From Paenibacillus cymbidii (GTDB lineage Bacteria; Bacillota; Bacilli; Paenibacillales; NBRC-103111), in contig NZ_SHLX01000016.1 in NCBI RefSeq assembly GCF_004764705.1, positions 162,369 through 226,368 on the forward strand: a DNA stretch of 64,000 bases, in the 5' to 3' direction. Below are positions 38,380 through 47,714 of the stretch, piece by piece. The notes under the pieces were generated by a model. That model did not search any database, was not told the origin of the DNA, and saw only the letters and a program-made list of their open reading frames with translations. Position numbers and translations under genes: made by a program. Numbering within the stretch: position 1 is the stretch's first letter; each line of letters opens with the position of its first letter.

Positions 38380-41300
38380 TTATTGAGCAACGAACTGGAA
38401 CGGCGAAGGCTGACTGGCCATCGTTTGGCGGTTCCAGTCCTTCAGCTGCAGCATGCCGGTGCCGTTCACCTGCACGTCGCCTACTTTGCCGGCGGCCATA
38501 TTCGGGACCGTCAAGGTGACGACGTTTTTGTTGATCGTTCCGTTTGAAACGGTGACCGGGTTGCCTTCGATTCGCACGGTGAACATGGCGTTCACTGAAG
38601 CTGCCGGCTGCAAATCTTCGCTGAACTGCACCTTGATTGTCGTTCCTTTCGCTTCCAGCACGCCGGTCATGGTCGGCCTTGCATTTTCGGCGCCGTTGCC
38701 CTGGAACGATTGTTCGACTACTCCGGTACTGCTGGAGAGGGCGAGGCCTTGTTTGTCGCTGATGTGGCCGGACGACGTATTGTACGTAATTTTGTACGAA
38801 TGATCGGCGATCAGGCCCGTGAAGGAATCGCTGGCAAACAAATAGATCACGCCATAGGTCTGTTGGCTGTTCGCGACAATAGTCGAATTCGAGCTGTTCA
38901 GCGGCATCGACGTATTCGCCGTCGTATCGACGAGCGTATACGGGCCGTCATCCATGTTGTTCACCGGTTCGTTGAAGTACACTTGAATCGCGTATTTATC
39001 CGGCGCGTAGGCGAAGAACAGGCTCGGCGCCACATTCGCATACCCGTAGCCGACAATTTGCCCTACCGCGGTATTGCCGGAAAGCGGCTTCAGCGGCGTC
39101 CATCCGATCGCATCCGTAATGCCGGCGACGATGTTCAAGTAGTACGTCTGGCCGCTGGCCAGCGGAGCGCCCAGGTAGAGTGTCGCTTTATCGACGGGCG
39201 AGCCGATTTGTTCGTCGCCTTCCACCCAGGAGATCGGTATGGACCGGTTGCTCGTATCGCGAATCGTAAACGAATTCGCTTTGATATTTTTGACCGGTTC
39301 GCTGAAATGGACGACGACGGTCGCATTTTCCCCCGCTGTCGGACTGTACGCGTAAGGCGCAGCCTGCTCGGAGGTGGCGCCGATGAACGTCTGTACGTTG
39401 GCGTTGTTCGCCGTTGCCAAATCGGCGGGGCCGGTCACTTTTGCCTCGTAAGTGACGCCAAGCAGGAACAAGTTCGGGTTCGTGTTGCTGCCGGTACGGA
39501 ATTTGACCCTGACGGTCATTTTATCGTTCAGCAGCGCCGTTGCCGTCGTAATGCCCGAAGTATTCCAAGCGGCGTTGTTTGCCTTCGTCATCGTCACGAC
39601 AACGGCGGAAGCTTCGGAGGCGGTCAGTTGCCGGCTGAAATGCAGGTCGACGGTGTTCGGGCCGAGTCCGACGATCGACTGCAGCGTAAACGGATTCGAG
39701 ATGGCCAGCGAACGGGTCGTGTTCAGCACATTGTCCGACAAGTCCTTGACACCAGACACGGCGAACAGATATGCCCTGCCCGGCGTCAGTCCGCTGGTCG
39801 TCAGCCGCACCGCCTTGATGGAATCGTCGTACGAAGCCGAGGCTGCCGCGCTGCCGTCAAAGCGATAGTTGCTTGCGGTTTGCGCCGAAACCGGCTCCAG
39901 TTTTTCGTTGAAATAAATCGTGACGATGCCGTTGTCCTGGACGATCTTGTCGATAGCCGGCGGGGTATAGTCGCGATATCCGGCAAACGTGATGCCGCCG
40001 GAAGGCACGATGAGCGCATTGCCCGCGGGGTCGGTCATATTTTGCATCGTCAGGGTGTACATGTTGCTTGTCTGCGGCGTTGTCTTCAACGTCAGCGTCA
40101 TGTCGTCCTTGTCGAGGAAAACTTTGACGACCGACAGCGTGAGCGAATTGTCGTATAACCCGCGGATCGTATAATTGCCGAGCGTTTCCACGCCGATGCG
40201 CGCCATTTTTTCGCTGAATTTCAATTTGATATCGCCATTAAGCGAAGACAGCAGCGTTGCGGTCGGGGAAACCGAATCGATATTGCCGTAGAAGACGCGC
40301 TGCGTTTTGTCGATGGCGTTGCCGCTCAAATCTTTCACCTGGTCGGCCGTCAGCGTATAACTGGTCGCCGATTGTTTGGGCGAAACGGTCAACAAAACGG
40401 ATTTGCGGTCGCTTGCCAGTTCGGCCGCCGTTACGGTCAGCCCGCCGGTAATTTGATAGTTGGCAGTCGTTTCCGCGGAAGTTTCGTCGAGCTCTTCGCT
40501 GAAGACCGCTTTCAGGTGCGTGCCGTCGACGCTCGAGACGGTTTGGAACTGCGGCTTCGTTCTGTCGACAACGCCGGCGAAGCCAAGCGCGCTGCTGCGC
40601 AGCTGCAGTTCGTTGCCGCTCAGGTCGGTGATGCCGGCGCCGAACGTTACGTTGTACCGCACGCCGGACGTTTGCGCCGAAGTGGTCAACAGCGCCGACT
40701 TGCCGTCGTCGGCGACGATGACGCGCGTCACCTCAAGGCTCGGGATGGCATAAGCCTCCTTGCGACCGATGCTCCACGGATCCATCGGTTCGGTGTACAG
40801 CACGTTGACGGTGCCGTTCGGGTTCGTCGATACGGACGATACGCTCGGCTTGACCGCATCCGCAAGCGGCGGCGTAATCGAACCGGAGTAATCGTTCTTG
40901 CTGACGACGCGAAGCGTATAAGTCGCGCCTGCCGCAAGCGGATCCGTGTACAGCAGAGCCGTAGTAGGATTCTGAAAATAAACGTTGCGAAGCGGGATCG
41001 GATTGCCTGCGCTGTCCTGCAGCGAAAAATTGCTCATCGGCGCCCGATCGACCGGCGTAACGAAGATCACTTTGATGACGCCGTTCGCTGCCGCCGCCGC
41101 GGTGCTCACGAATAAATCGGGGCTCGCCGGCTCGTTCGGGTCGGCTTGCGGTATCGGTTCGACGGCCGGCTGTTCGGGAGGCGTCCACGTCACGGTAATG
41201 GTATGCGATTTGCCTTTGTAGGCGATCGTGGTCGACGTTTCCACGCCGGGCGCAAGCGTTTTGCTGAACAGCTGCGTCACGCCGTCGCTGAAGGTTACGC

Positions 41301-41967
41301 TGATTTGCGTTGCGCTTACCGCCTTCGCTTCGGTGACGGTAATACCGGCCGGCTGCGTAGGCGTAGGCGTCGGACTGCTGCCAAGCTGCAGCAGAGTGTT
41401 GGCCTGATAGGTGGCGGTCACCAGATCCGCCCGCAGCACGTGCTGCGCAAAGTCGTCCTGATTATAGATGAGTTCCTTCATAATGGCCTGCACGACATAA
41501 CCGCGCGCCCATTCGCTTACTTTGCCGAGCTTGGAGCCCAGATTGGTCGTATTGTCTTCGGGCAGCCCAAGTCCGCGCACGAATACGGCGGCCAGTTGCT
41601 CGTAAGTCACTTTGCCTGCTGGGTCGAAGAGGTCATTGCCCATGCCGTTCATCATGCCGGCGGTCGTCACGGCTTCAATATAACCGGAGGACCAGCGGTC
41701 CGCCAGCACGTCGTTATACGACGAATAGCCGGTTTCCGGTTCCAGGTGCCATAGAAGCGCCAAAATTTTGGCCAACTGCTCGCGTGTCATATCTTCGGTC
41801 AGACGCGGGTTGCCGTCTTCGAATCCCTCAAAAATGCCCAGCTTCTGCAGCGCGTTGTATTTTTCGTTGAGTCTCCCGGGCGGTTCCTGCACGCCGGCAA
41901 AGGCGGCCAGCGGAAACAATTGCGCGCCCAGCACGACCAATAACAGCAACAAGGCGATTTTTTTCAT
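38380..41967 (-). CDS. Large SLH-domain surface protein with repeated Ig-like domains
   Basis: This 1195-residue exported protein has a signal peptide ending near AAFAG and three SLH motifs over about residues 28-190 (for example RLTEDMTREQLAKILALLW and GKVTYEQLAAVFVRGLG) that bind wall polymers. The rest is a string of at least eight bacterial Ig-like units of about 90-100 residues, with recurrent words such as VYFNEKLEPVSA, FSEPV and GITDLSGNEL. It is probably a surface scaffold or adhesin. GGAGG seven bases before the ATG at 41967 sets the start. Confidence 0.85.
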   Translation of the reverse strand: MKKIALLLLLVVLGAQLFPLAAFAGVQEPPGRLNEKYNALQKLGIFEGFEDGNPRLTEDMTREQLAKILALLWHLEPETGYSSYNDVLADRWSSGYIEAVTTAGMMNGMGNDLFDPAGKVTYEQLAAVFVRGLGLPEDNTTNLGSKLGKVSEWARGYVVQAIMKELIYNQDDFAQHVLRADLVTATYQANTLLQLGSSPTPTPTQPAGITVTEAKAVSATQISVTFSDGVTQLFSKTLAPGVETSTTIAYKGKSHTITVTWTPPEQPAVEPIPQADPNEPASPDLFVSTAAAAANGVIKVIFVTPVDRAPMSNFSLQDSAGNPIPLRNVYFQNPTTALLYTDPLAAGATYTLRVVSKNDYSGSITPPLADAVKPSVSSVSTNPNGTVNVLYTEPMDPWSIGRKEAYAIPSLEVTRVIVADDGKSALLTTSAQTSGVRYNVTFGAGITDLSGNELQLRSSALGFAGVVDRTKPQFQTVSSVDGTHLKAVFSEELDETSAETTANYQITGGLTVTAAELASDRKSVLLTVSPKQSATSYTLTADQVKDLSGNAIDKTQRVFYGNIDSVSPTATLLSSLNGDIKLKFSEKMARIGVETLGNYTIRGLYDNSLTLSVVKVFLDKDDMTLTLKTTPQTSNMYTLTMQNMTDPAGNALIVPSGGITFAGYRDYTPPAIDKIVQDNGIVTIYFNEKLEPVSAQTASNYRFDGSAAASASYDDSIKAVRLTTSGLTPGRAYLFAVSGVKDLSDNVLNTTRSLAISNPFTLQSIVGLGPNTVDLHFSRQLTASEASAVVVTMTKANNAAWNTSGITTATALLNDKMTVRVKFRTGSNTNPNLFLLGVTYEAKVTGPADLATANNANVQTFIGATSEQAAPYAYSPTAGENATVVVHFSEPVKNIKANSFTIRDTSNRSIPISWVEGDEQIGSPVDKATLYLGAPLASGQTYYLNIVAGITDAIGWTPLKPLSGNTAVGQIVGYGYANVAPSLFFAYAPDKYAIQVYFNEPVNNMDDGPYTLVDTTANTSMPLNSSNSTIVANSQQTYGVIYLFASDSFTGLIADHSYKITYNTSSGHISDKQGLALSSSTGVVEQSFQGNGAENARPTMTGVLEAKGTTIKVQFSEDLQPAASVNAMFTVRIEGNPVTVSNGTINKNVVTLTVPNMAAGKVGDVQVNGTGMLQLKDWNRQTMASQPSPFQFVAQ

Positions 41968-42093
41968 CGGCTCCTCCATCCCAAGTGGGTGATCTTTTTT
42001 CTTCTGCGCAAGCCGCAAGCCTACTCATTTTACCATGAACGAGTTGGAAAGATCATCCTCAATTTGAACTAGCTCTACATGCGGCAAGGGTGC

Positions 42094-42852
42094 TCATTCG
42101 TAAATCATTTTGATCGTCATGCCGCCGTCGACGACAAGGTTCTGCCCGGTGACGAACCCCGCAGCCGGTCCGGCCAAATAAACGCAAGCGGCGGCGATGT
42201 CTTCCGGCGTCCCCACTCTGCCGACCGGATGCTGCAGACGGTCGCGCTCGTTATGCTGCGGCGCATGCGCCCGGTCCGAACGCTGCCATTCGGCGGTTTC
42301 GATCCAGCCCGGGCTTACCGCGTTCACGCGAATGCCGTGCGGGCCGAGGCTGACGGCGAGCGCATGCGTCAGCGCGACGATGCCGCCCTTGGATGCGGCG
42401 TACGCTTCGCTGCCGGGCTCGGACATCAAGGCGCGCGTCGAAGCGATGTTGACGATGCTGCCGCCGCCGGTTGCGGTCATGAAGCGCGCCGCCTGCTGCG
42501 AGCAAATGAACGTGCCTCGCAGGTTGACGGCGATGACGCGGTCGAAGTCGGCCGGCGCCAGCGTCAGCGGCGATCCGCCGATGCCGATGCCGGCATTGTT
42601 GACGAGTGCGCCGATGCCGCCAAAATCGTCGGCGGTCAGACGAATCCACCGGGCGACGGCTTCGTCGTCGGCCACGTCGGCGCAGACGAATATCGCCTGG
42701 CCGTTCTCGCTGCGCGCGAGGCGAATGACTTCCAGCCCCGCATCCCGGTCCGGATCGAGAATCGATACGGCATAACCTTGCTGTACGAACGCGAGCGCAA
42801 TCGCCCGTCCGATGCCCTGAGCGCCTCCGGTAATGAGCGCTGTCTTTTTCAT
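42094..42852 (-). CDS. Short-chain dehydrogenase/reductase
   Basis: This 252-residue NAD(P)-dependent oxidoreductase has all classical motifs: TGGAQGIG (cofactor), NNAGIG, the catalytic Ser in IVNIAST, YAASK, and VSPGWI. Asp in ILDPDRD after the second strand suggests preference for NAD over NADP. Substrates of such enzymes include sugars and 3-oxoacyl compounds; none can be singled out. AGGAGGGAG precedes the ATG. Confidence 0.88.
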   Translation of the reverse strand: MKKTALITGGAQGIGRAIALAFVQQGYAVSILDPDRDAGLEVIRLARSENGQAIFVCADVADDEAVARWIRLTADDFGGIGALVNNAGIGIGGSPLTLAPADFDRVIAVNLRGTFICSQQAARFMTATGGGSIVNIASTRALMSEPGSEAYAASKGGIVALTHALAVSLGPHGIRVNAVSPGWIETAEWQRSDRAHAPQHNERDRLQHPVGRVGTPEDIAAACVYLAGPAAGFVTGQNLVVDGGMTIKMIYE

Positions 42853-43074
42853 CGATCGCTCCCTCCTTTTCGTTTGACGTCAATAGGCTGGCGCTTCCTT
42901 TGCTGATCTATACGTCATTTTTTGGCAAAAGGTTGCTGAACCGCGGAAGTAAATTGTCCGGCTTGTCCGCGTACGGATGCATTGCATTCCGCGAACGCCA
43001 TCGACTACTATAGTAACAGAGGCAGTTTAGAAAGCCGACTTTTGACTGCGCGTTAATCAGATTTGCTTCGGCAA

Positions 43075-43359
43075 ATGAAGGGACTGGCCACATTGACGGA
43101 TCGATTGCAGGAACAACGCGAAATTACGTACCGGATCGGCTGGCGCAAAGGCACGATCCGAGCAGGCGAAGCGACGGAAGCGCACCCGGCGCCGGAAGAC
43201 CGGCGCAGGGCATTCCGGAATGACGTGCGCATCTCGTGGGTATGGCGGCCGGTGCCGTTCCTGCCGGTGCCGGTTGTGGCGGCGTTATTTTGCCTGGTGC
43301 CGGCATTCTTGTTCGGCGCCGTCGTGTGGCTTGTCATGCAGTTGAAACTGTTGGAGTAA
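43075..43359 (+). CDS. Small protein with one C-terminal membrane helix
   Basis: This ~94-residue protein is basic in its first half (ITYRIGWRKGTIRAG) and ends in a hydrophobic helix (VVAALFCLVPAFLFGAVVWL). I recognise no family. The start is uncertain: ATG at 43075 has no good ribosome site, TTG at 43093 has GAAGGGA about 10 bases ahead, and TTG at 43063 is also possible. It is followed 22 bases later by another membrane protein gene and they probably form a pair. Confidence 0.55.
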   Translation: MKGLATLTDRLQEQREITYRIGWRKGTIRAGEATEAHPAPEDRRRAFRNDVRISWVWRPVPFLPVPVVAALFCLVPAFLFGAVVWLVMQLKLLE

Positions 43360-43381
43360 GCAGAAAAGGGAGGGGGCGTCG

Positions 43382-43786
43382 ATGTTTTTTGCGCTTGCGA
43401 TCATATGCGCCGTGATTGGGCTGACGGCAACGGGAGCCGTCGTTTACACGGTGGCCGCTACTTTCCAGCGGCGTCACGAGCAAGGCAACCGGCGGGCCCA
43501 ACTGGCGGACCGTTTGTTGCGCTGGACGGCATGGGACTATGCAGTGACTGTGCTTGCTTGCGGCGGCCTCGTGTTTCTGCTGGCGGATTTGCTCGCCATT
43601 TGGCGCGATCGGTTGATGTACCCGGATTATCGACTCGGCTATTTGTTATGCGGCTTTGTGTTCGTCTCGGCCGGCATCGCGCTGCTGTTTGCCCGCCTTG
43701 GTTTTGCGTTGCAGCTGGCGGCGTCACGCCGAACGGCGGCGCAGCAGCATCAGCCCGAACCAGAGCAGGCTGACGGCGCCGAATAA
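43382..43786 (+). CDS. Integral membrane protein, function unknown
   Basis: This 134-residue protein has about three transmembrane helices (near residues 3-27, 52-74 and 84-112) and a short Gln/Glu-rich tail. GGGAGGGGG lies before the ATG. No family is recognised. Its last 63 bases overlap the 3' end of the converging permease gene on the other strand. Confidence 0.62.
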   Translation: MFFALAIICAVIGLTATGAVVYTVAATFQRRHEQGNRRAQLADRLLRWTAWDYAVTVLACGGLVFLLADLLAIWRDRLMYPDYRLGYLLCGFVFVSAGIALLFARLGFALQLAASRRTAAQQHQPEPEQADGAE

Positions 43787-44758
43787 CGGATAGAGCAGCG
43801 ACAACAGATTGCCGAACCCGAATTGACTGACCACGTAGCCGGCGCCGAGCGTGAGTGCGATGATCGCGTATTTGCCGATGCCGGTCCGTTGTTCGAGCTG
43901 CAGCGTCAAGCCGTATACGTCGGCTACATAAGTAGTAAATATTTCGCCGAAAATGATAATCGCATACACGAGCTGCATGACGATGCCGAGGCGGCCGACA
44001 ATGTGGCTCATCGGGATTTCGAATTGGGCGATGCCCGGCATATAGGCGGCCATGGCCACATGGCCGGCCAGCAGCATGATGCCGATGCCAAGCCCGCCAA
44101 GCAAACCTCCGCGGTACAGCACCGACTTGTCGCGGATCGTTGCGCCGAGCGGCACGAGCACCGCTTGCGCGGTAGCGAGGTTGAACGCAACGTACAGGAG
44201 CGGCGACAGCCAAACGGAGGCCAGCGGATGGTCGCTGGTGAGCCGCAGCCAGTTGTCCGCCCCCGGCAGCTGCGCCGTCGTCAGCACGATGACGACGGTC
44301 AGCGCCAGCATGAGCGGGACGACGACGACGTTGACGGCTACGATGGCGCGAATGCCGCCGGCAATGACGGCGTATGCAAGCAGCATCGTCACGAGCAGTC
44401 CCGCTTGGTAGGACATGTGAAGCTGCTCGGCGAACAAGGTGCCTGCACCGGCAAGCATGACCGTCGAAATGCCGAACAGCACGACAAGCATGAACAAGCT
44501 GATCCATTCGCCCAGCCTGTTGCCCAGCAGCAGTTTGTTAAAATCTTCGTACGACGACGTGCGAGACTCACCGGCCATTACCATCAGCTTCGTTCCGAGC
44601 CAGATGAACAGCACGGAGGCGATGGCGATCGTGATGGCGGCGAGCCAGCCGTATTTGGTGAAAAATTGCAAAATTTCCTGCCCGGAAGCGAAGCCGGCTC
44701 CAACGATCGTTCCCATGTACGTAAACGCCACCTGTATCGTTTGCCCCGTTTTTTTCAT
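43724..44758 (-). CDS. YkvI-like membrane transporter
   Basis: This 344-residue protein has about ten transmembrane helices and the N-terminal segment TYMGTIVGAGFASGQEILQFF, which marks the YkvI group of the APC-like transporters. The G-A-G-F-A-S-G stretch in helix 1 is a broken helix as in amino-acid transporters. The substrate is unknown. The gene is monocistronic; GAGGG before the ATG is a modest ribosome site. Confidence 0.82.
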   Translation of the reverse strand: MKKTGQTIQVAFTYMGTIVGAGFASGQEILQFFTKYGWLAAITIAIASVLFIWLGTKLMVMAGESRTSSYEDFNKLLLGNRLGEWISLFMLVVLFGISTVMLAGAGTLFAEQLHMSYQAGLLVTMLLAYAVIAGGIRAIVAVNVVVVPLMLALTVVIVLTTAQLPGADNWLRLTSDHPLASVWLSPLLYVAFNLATAQAVLVPLGATIRDKSVLYRGGLLGGLGIGIMLLAGHVAMAAYMPGIAQFEIPMSHIVGRLGIVMQLVYAIIIFGEIFTTYVADVYGLTLQLEQRTGIGKYAIIALTLGAGYVVSQFGFGNLLSLLYPLFGAVSLLWFGLMLLRRRSA

Positions 44759-44874
44759 CGGCTGTACCCTCGACTGCAGCCTGCGTCATTCGCTGCGCAC
44801 ATTACAACCTATGACGGACAGGCCGAAGGCATGCCTTCAACATCGCGAAGCGGCAGGGTTCGGTTGGACAACGT

Positions 44875-44909
44875 AAAAACACCCCCTGTCCGGCGGGACA
44901 GGGGGTGGT
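44875..44909 (-). terminator. Terminator of the lipoprotein gene
   Basis: Arms CACCCCCTGTCC and GGGACAGGGGGTG form a strong stem. On the minus strand it is followed by TTTTT, 11 bases after the lipoprotein stop. Confidence 0.8.
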
Positions 44910-44919
44910 TGCCATCGGC

Positions 44920-45654
44920 TCAGGAGCCCAGCTCGTCGATGCCGAACAGCTTGATCGACTGGATGCGTTTCGATTTCGGATCGATATCCAGCTTGAGCAC
45001 GGTCGTTGCCGTTGTATAGGCGATGACGTAATTCGTTTTGATATCGGGATTGCCGAGCAAACGGATCGCTTCGTCGCCGGGTTGGCCCAGCTTGACGCCA
45101 TTCAGGCCGGGATCGAGCGAAGCGCTGGCGATGTCGATAAAGCGCAGGTAGCCGTTCTGGCCGAAGCCGACGGAGAACGCTTCGTAATCGAACACGCGAA
45201 GCGGATCGTTGCTGTCGTCGTTCATCTCGAATTCTGCCGCCGGCTTGCCGTAGGCAGCTGTAACGGTTGCTTTCGTGTCGGCAAGCGACAACCCCATGAG
45301 CAGCGGCTTGGCGCTCGTGTAAGGCTGCGGCTGGGGCCAGTTCGTTTCACGCTGCGCATTAAGCGGTGCGTCCACTCCCGATCCGGTAACGGCGTTGGCC
45401 AGCGATTGCGTATCGTTGGCCGTCTTCGCGGGCGAAACGGACGGTTGCACCGAACTCGCCGATGACGACGAAGGCTCGGGAGTCGGCGAACTGGATGTTG
45501 GCTCGGTCGTCGCGCCGGGGGTGGAAGAAGGCGAAGCGGATACGGCGGTTTGGCCGCCCGGCAGCGCCGCATTCGATTCGCAACCGGCCGCGAACAGCAG
45601 GAAGGCGCATGCGGCGGCGCTTAGACGCGTATTTCGCGCAATATATGAGGTCAT
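44920..45654 (-). CDS. Lipoprotein with Ser/Pro/Thr-rich tether
   Basis: This 244-residue lipoprotein has the lipobox FAAGC (Cys near residue 25) and a long Ser/Thr/Pro/Glu-rich spacer to about residue 75. The globular part has two similar halves, LMGLSLADTKATVTAAYGKP and NGVKLGQPGDEAIRLLGNP. This 'G...dt...yGkP' pattern recalls DUF4309/SmpA-like folds of Bacillus secreted proteins. No function is known. AAAGGA precedes the ATG. Confidence 0.72.
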   Translation of the reverse strand: MTSYIARNTRLSAAACAFLLFAAGCESNAALPGGQTAVSASPSSTPGATTEPTSSSPTPEPSSSSASSVQPSVSPAKTANDTQSLANAVTGSGVDAPLNAQRETNWPQPQPYTSAKPLLMGLSLADTKATVTAAYGKPAAEFEMNDDSNDPLRVFDYEAFSVGFGQNGYLRFIDIASASLDPGLNGVKLGQPGDEAIRLLGNPDIKTNYVIAYTTATTVLKLDIDPKSKRIQSIKLFGIDELGS

Positions 45655-45861
45655 GACGGTCGTTCCTTTCCTGGAGCCCGGTCGCTGACAGCTTGCATCA
45701 GCCTACATTTCCAGCCGATACCTATTAGACAGCCCAAGAGGCTGAAAAGTTGCGCTTTTTCTGAAAATCGTTGGCTTCGCTTGAAAATTGATTCGTCGAT
45801 ATGATAAGTTTGATGGAAAGCAAGCTCTCCAAACGATCGGATGAAAGGTGGATTCCGCAGT

Positions 45862-46431
45862 ATGAAGTCGCTACAGAAACGTATTCTGCAGGAAGCGGTC
45901 GTCGTTTCGCCCGAAGTGCTGAAACTGGACGCGCTGCTCAACCATCAGGTCGATCCGGCGCTGATTATGGAAATGGGAACGGTTTTCGCGGAACGGTTCG
46001 GCGAAGAGCGCGTGACGAAGGTGATGACGATCGAATCGTCCGGCATTGCGGTAGCATTCGCCGTGGCGCTGCAGCTCAAGGTGCCTATGGTGTTCGCGCG
46101 GCGGAAAAAAACGCTCACGACCGATCAGGATTCGTGGTGCGAACGGGTGCCTTCGTTTACGAAAGGCATCGTCACCGATATCATGGTGTCGAAGCAATTC
46201 TTGAACGCAAGCGACCGCATTCTGCTCATTGACGATATTATTGCCAACGGCGACGCGGCGCGGGGCATTATTCGGATTATTGAACGGTCCGGCGCAGAGC
46301 TGGTCGGGCTTGGCGTCGTCGTGGAGAAAACGTTCCAGGCCGGCGCGCGCACGATTCGCGAGCAAGGCATCCGCGTGGAGTCGCTCGTCCGCATCACGTC
46401 GCTGGAAGGCGGCAGCATTACGTTCGAATGA
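45862..46431 (+). CDS. xpt: Xanthine phosphoribosyltransferase
   Basis: This 189-residue enzyme salvages xanthine by joining it to PRPP to give XMP. The PRPP-binding motif is ILLIDDIIANGDAA, and the N-terminal LNHQVDPALIMEMG and the RRKKTLT segment match Xpt. The ATG at 45862 has GAAAGGTGG upstream. No pbuX permease follows and I see no purine riboswitch in the 200-base leader. Confidence 0.92.
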   Translation: MKSLQKRILQEAVVVSPEVLKLDALLNHQVDPALIMEMGTVFAERFGEERVTKVMTIESSGIAVAFAVALQLKVPMVFARRKKTLTTDQDSWCERVPSFTKGIVTDIMVSKQFLNASDRILLIDDIIANGDAARGIIRIIERSGAELVGLGVVVEKTFQAGARTIREQGIRVESLVRITSLEGGSITFE

Positions 46432-46541
46432 GCGGCGGTTTGAAAACGGAAGCATTATTTTCAACTGGCCATTGGCTTCCCACTTCGCGGCTTTTCCTTT
46501 ATAATGGGGAATGAGGTTGAGATAGAGAGGAGGCATAAGCG

Positions 46542-46868
46542 ATGGAGAATGGCAACTTGACAGGTGACTTTCTGCTTTCCAAACTGGCCGAAGCCAAAAT
46601 CCATTTTGAACGGGCGCTTGATTGCAAACATACCGAATTCGACGATTTGTATCCCTATATGATCGAACATCCGCAATTTTTCTGGTATAAGCGGTACGTT
46701 GCTTGGTCGGAGCTGCTCACGATCGTCAAGCTGTGCCGTGAGCTGAGCGTAGAATGGCAAGTGCAATTTTCGGCGCAGCAGAACGAATATATCGAGAAGC
46801 GCGTCATGTCCAGCAAGGTGCTGGATTACTGGTTCGAAACGAACGATTCGAAGGAACACGTCAGCTGA
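46542..46868 (+). CDS. Conserved-looking protein of unknown function
   Basis: This 108-residue helical protein, rich in aromatic residues (YPYMIEHPQFFWYKRYVAW), matches no family I can name. AGAGGAGG precedes the ATG and a TATAAT box lies at 46500-46505, so expression is likely. It is followed by a strong terminator, so it is a single-gene unit. Confidence 0.7.
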   Translation: MENGNLTGDFLLSKLAEAKIHFERALDCKHTEFDDLYPYMIEHPQFFWYKRYVAWSELLTIVKLCRELSVEWQVQFSAQQNEYIEKRVMSSKVLDYWFETNDSKEHVS

Positions 46869-46873
46869 TATCC

Positions 46874-46910
46874 AGACCTAACGGGCGCTTCGCTCGTTAG
46901 GTCTTTGTTT
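46874..46910 (+). terminator. Terminator
   Basis: AGACCTAACG (46874-46883) pairs perfectly with CGTTAGGTCT (46895-46904), followed by TTGTTT. Confidence 0.8.
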
Positions 46911-47125
46911 ATCCTCACCGCGGTTCCATGACGTTCATCGACTCGATATGCCGCCTCGTTTCCGGCGTGCCAAGCTGGCGCTCCTTGTAAGTACCATGCC
47001 CGTAACCGGAAACGGCTATGTATGGCGTCTGGTTGGCTGCGTTTTGCCTGCCGGAGCCGGGTATAGTATGCTATCGGTAAGAGCGGCCGCGTTCGCGGGC
47101 AACATCTTTCAGGGAGGCGGAAATA

Positions 47126-47320
47126 GTGATTACGGAAGAGGAACTCGATCGATTGCGAATCGATGGCACCAAAGTGAGGGTTGTCCGCGACGACGATCCG
47201 CACAATGACGTGAGGGGCATCGTGCTCGCCTGGGACGATGACGTGGTGCTGATCCGCAAGCCGAACCGCAAGGTGGTCAAGCTCGACCGCCATTACCGGT
47301 TCGAGCCGATCGTCCGCTGA
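47126..47320 (+). CDS. Small basic/acidic protein of unknown function
   Basis: This 64-residue protein has alternating beta-strand-like segments (TKVRVVRDDD, GIVLAWDDDVVLIRK, RKVVKLDRHYRFEP), suggestive of an SH3-like barrel. GTG at 47126 has AGGGAGG eight bases ahead. It lies close to tRNA-Leu on the other strand. No family recognised. Confidence 0.7.
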   Translation: MITEEELDRLRIDGTKVRVVRDDDPHNDVRGIVLAWDDDVVLIRKPNRKVVKLDRHYRFEPIVR

Positions 47321-47384
47321 GCGGCACGGGCAACTTGCCTGCAAATATGCGCTAAACCTTCGCAGGATCGTCAAAAGAACGAAC

Positions 47385-47414
47385 AAGGGTTTCAGCCCGA
47401 AAGCTGAAACCCTT
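47385..47414. terminator. Bidirectional terminator between small gene and tRNA-Leu
   Basis: AAGGGTTTCAGC (47385-47396) pairs with GCTGAAACCCTT (47403-47414). T-rich flanks lie on both sides. Confidence 0.75.
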
Positions 47415-47425
47415 GATTGTTTTGA

Positions 47426-47509
47426 TGCGGACGAGAGGACTCGAACCTCCACGGGGGTTAGCCCACTAGTACCTGAAACTAGCGCGTCTGCCAATTCCGC
47501 CACGACCGC
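47426..47509 (-). tRNA. tRNA-Leu, anticodon CAG
   Basis: On the minus strand an 84-base class II tRNA is visible. It has acceptor arms GCGGTCG/CGTCCGC with one mismatch, D-loop GGAATTGGCAGAC, anticodon stem CTAGT/ACTAG around loop TTCAGGT, a long variable arm and the T-arm GGTTCGAGTCC. The anticodon reads CAG, for CUG leucine codons. The 3' CCA is not encoded. Confidence 0.93.
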
Positions 47510-47551
47510 ATATTCGGTTGTTGCGCCGCCGTTTTCACAGCGACAAGTGTT

Positions 47552-47581
47552 ATAATACCATGCTCGAAACGGCGAAGTCAA
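47552..47581 (-). promoter_or_regulatory. Promoter of tRNA-Leu
   Basis: On the minus strand TTGACT (47581-47576), an 18-base spacer and TATTAT (47557-47552) lie about 43 bases upstream of the tRNA 5' end. Confidence 0.6.
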
Positions 47582-47629
47582 GGCAGGGGGACAATCTTTT
47601 TTTGAGGCGCCCTCCGGTTCGGAGCCTGC

Positions 47630-47658
47630 TTTACATTTGGAAATGCCCGCTATATAAT
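47630..47658 (+). promoter_or_regulatory. argS: Promoter of argS
   Basis: TTTACA (47630-47635), a 17-base spacer and TATAAT (47653-47658) form an almost ideal sigma-A promoter, 80 bases ahead of the argS start. Confidence 0.75.
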
Positions 47659-47690
47659 GTTGTTCAGTCAACATCGGCGTACGTCTTGGG

Positions 47691-47714
47691 AGCACCCCGG
47701 TCCGGGGTGCTTTA
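47691..47714 (+). promoter_or_regulatory. Terminator-like hairpin in the argS leader
   Basis: AGCACCCC (47691-47698) pairs with GGGGTGCT (47704-47711), followed by TTT, between the promoter and the ribosome site. A small stem TGTTG/TCAACA lies upstream (near 47659-47674). It may attenuate transcription or hold back translation. No T-box elements are seen. Confidence 0.5.

Noticed and set aside
42908..42979. Small minus-strand frame MHPYADKPDNLL...
   Set aside because: 24 codons, weak ribosome site and no family; not enough to call.
45660..45861. Purine riboswitch upstream of xpt
   Set aside because: The conserved TATA...TATGG and loop-loop words were not found in the 200-base leader.
46915..47050. 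Small minus-strand frame ending in KERQLGTPETRRHIESMNVMEPR-like residues
   Set aside because: The composition looks protein-like, but there is no ATG, GTG or TTG start in frame before an upstream stop, and no ribosome site.
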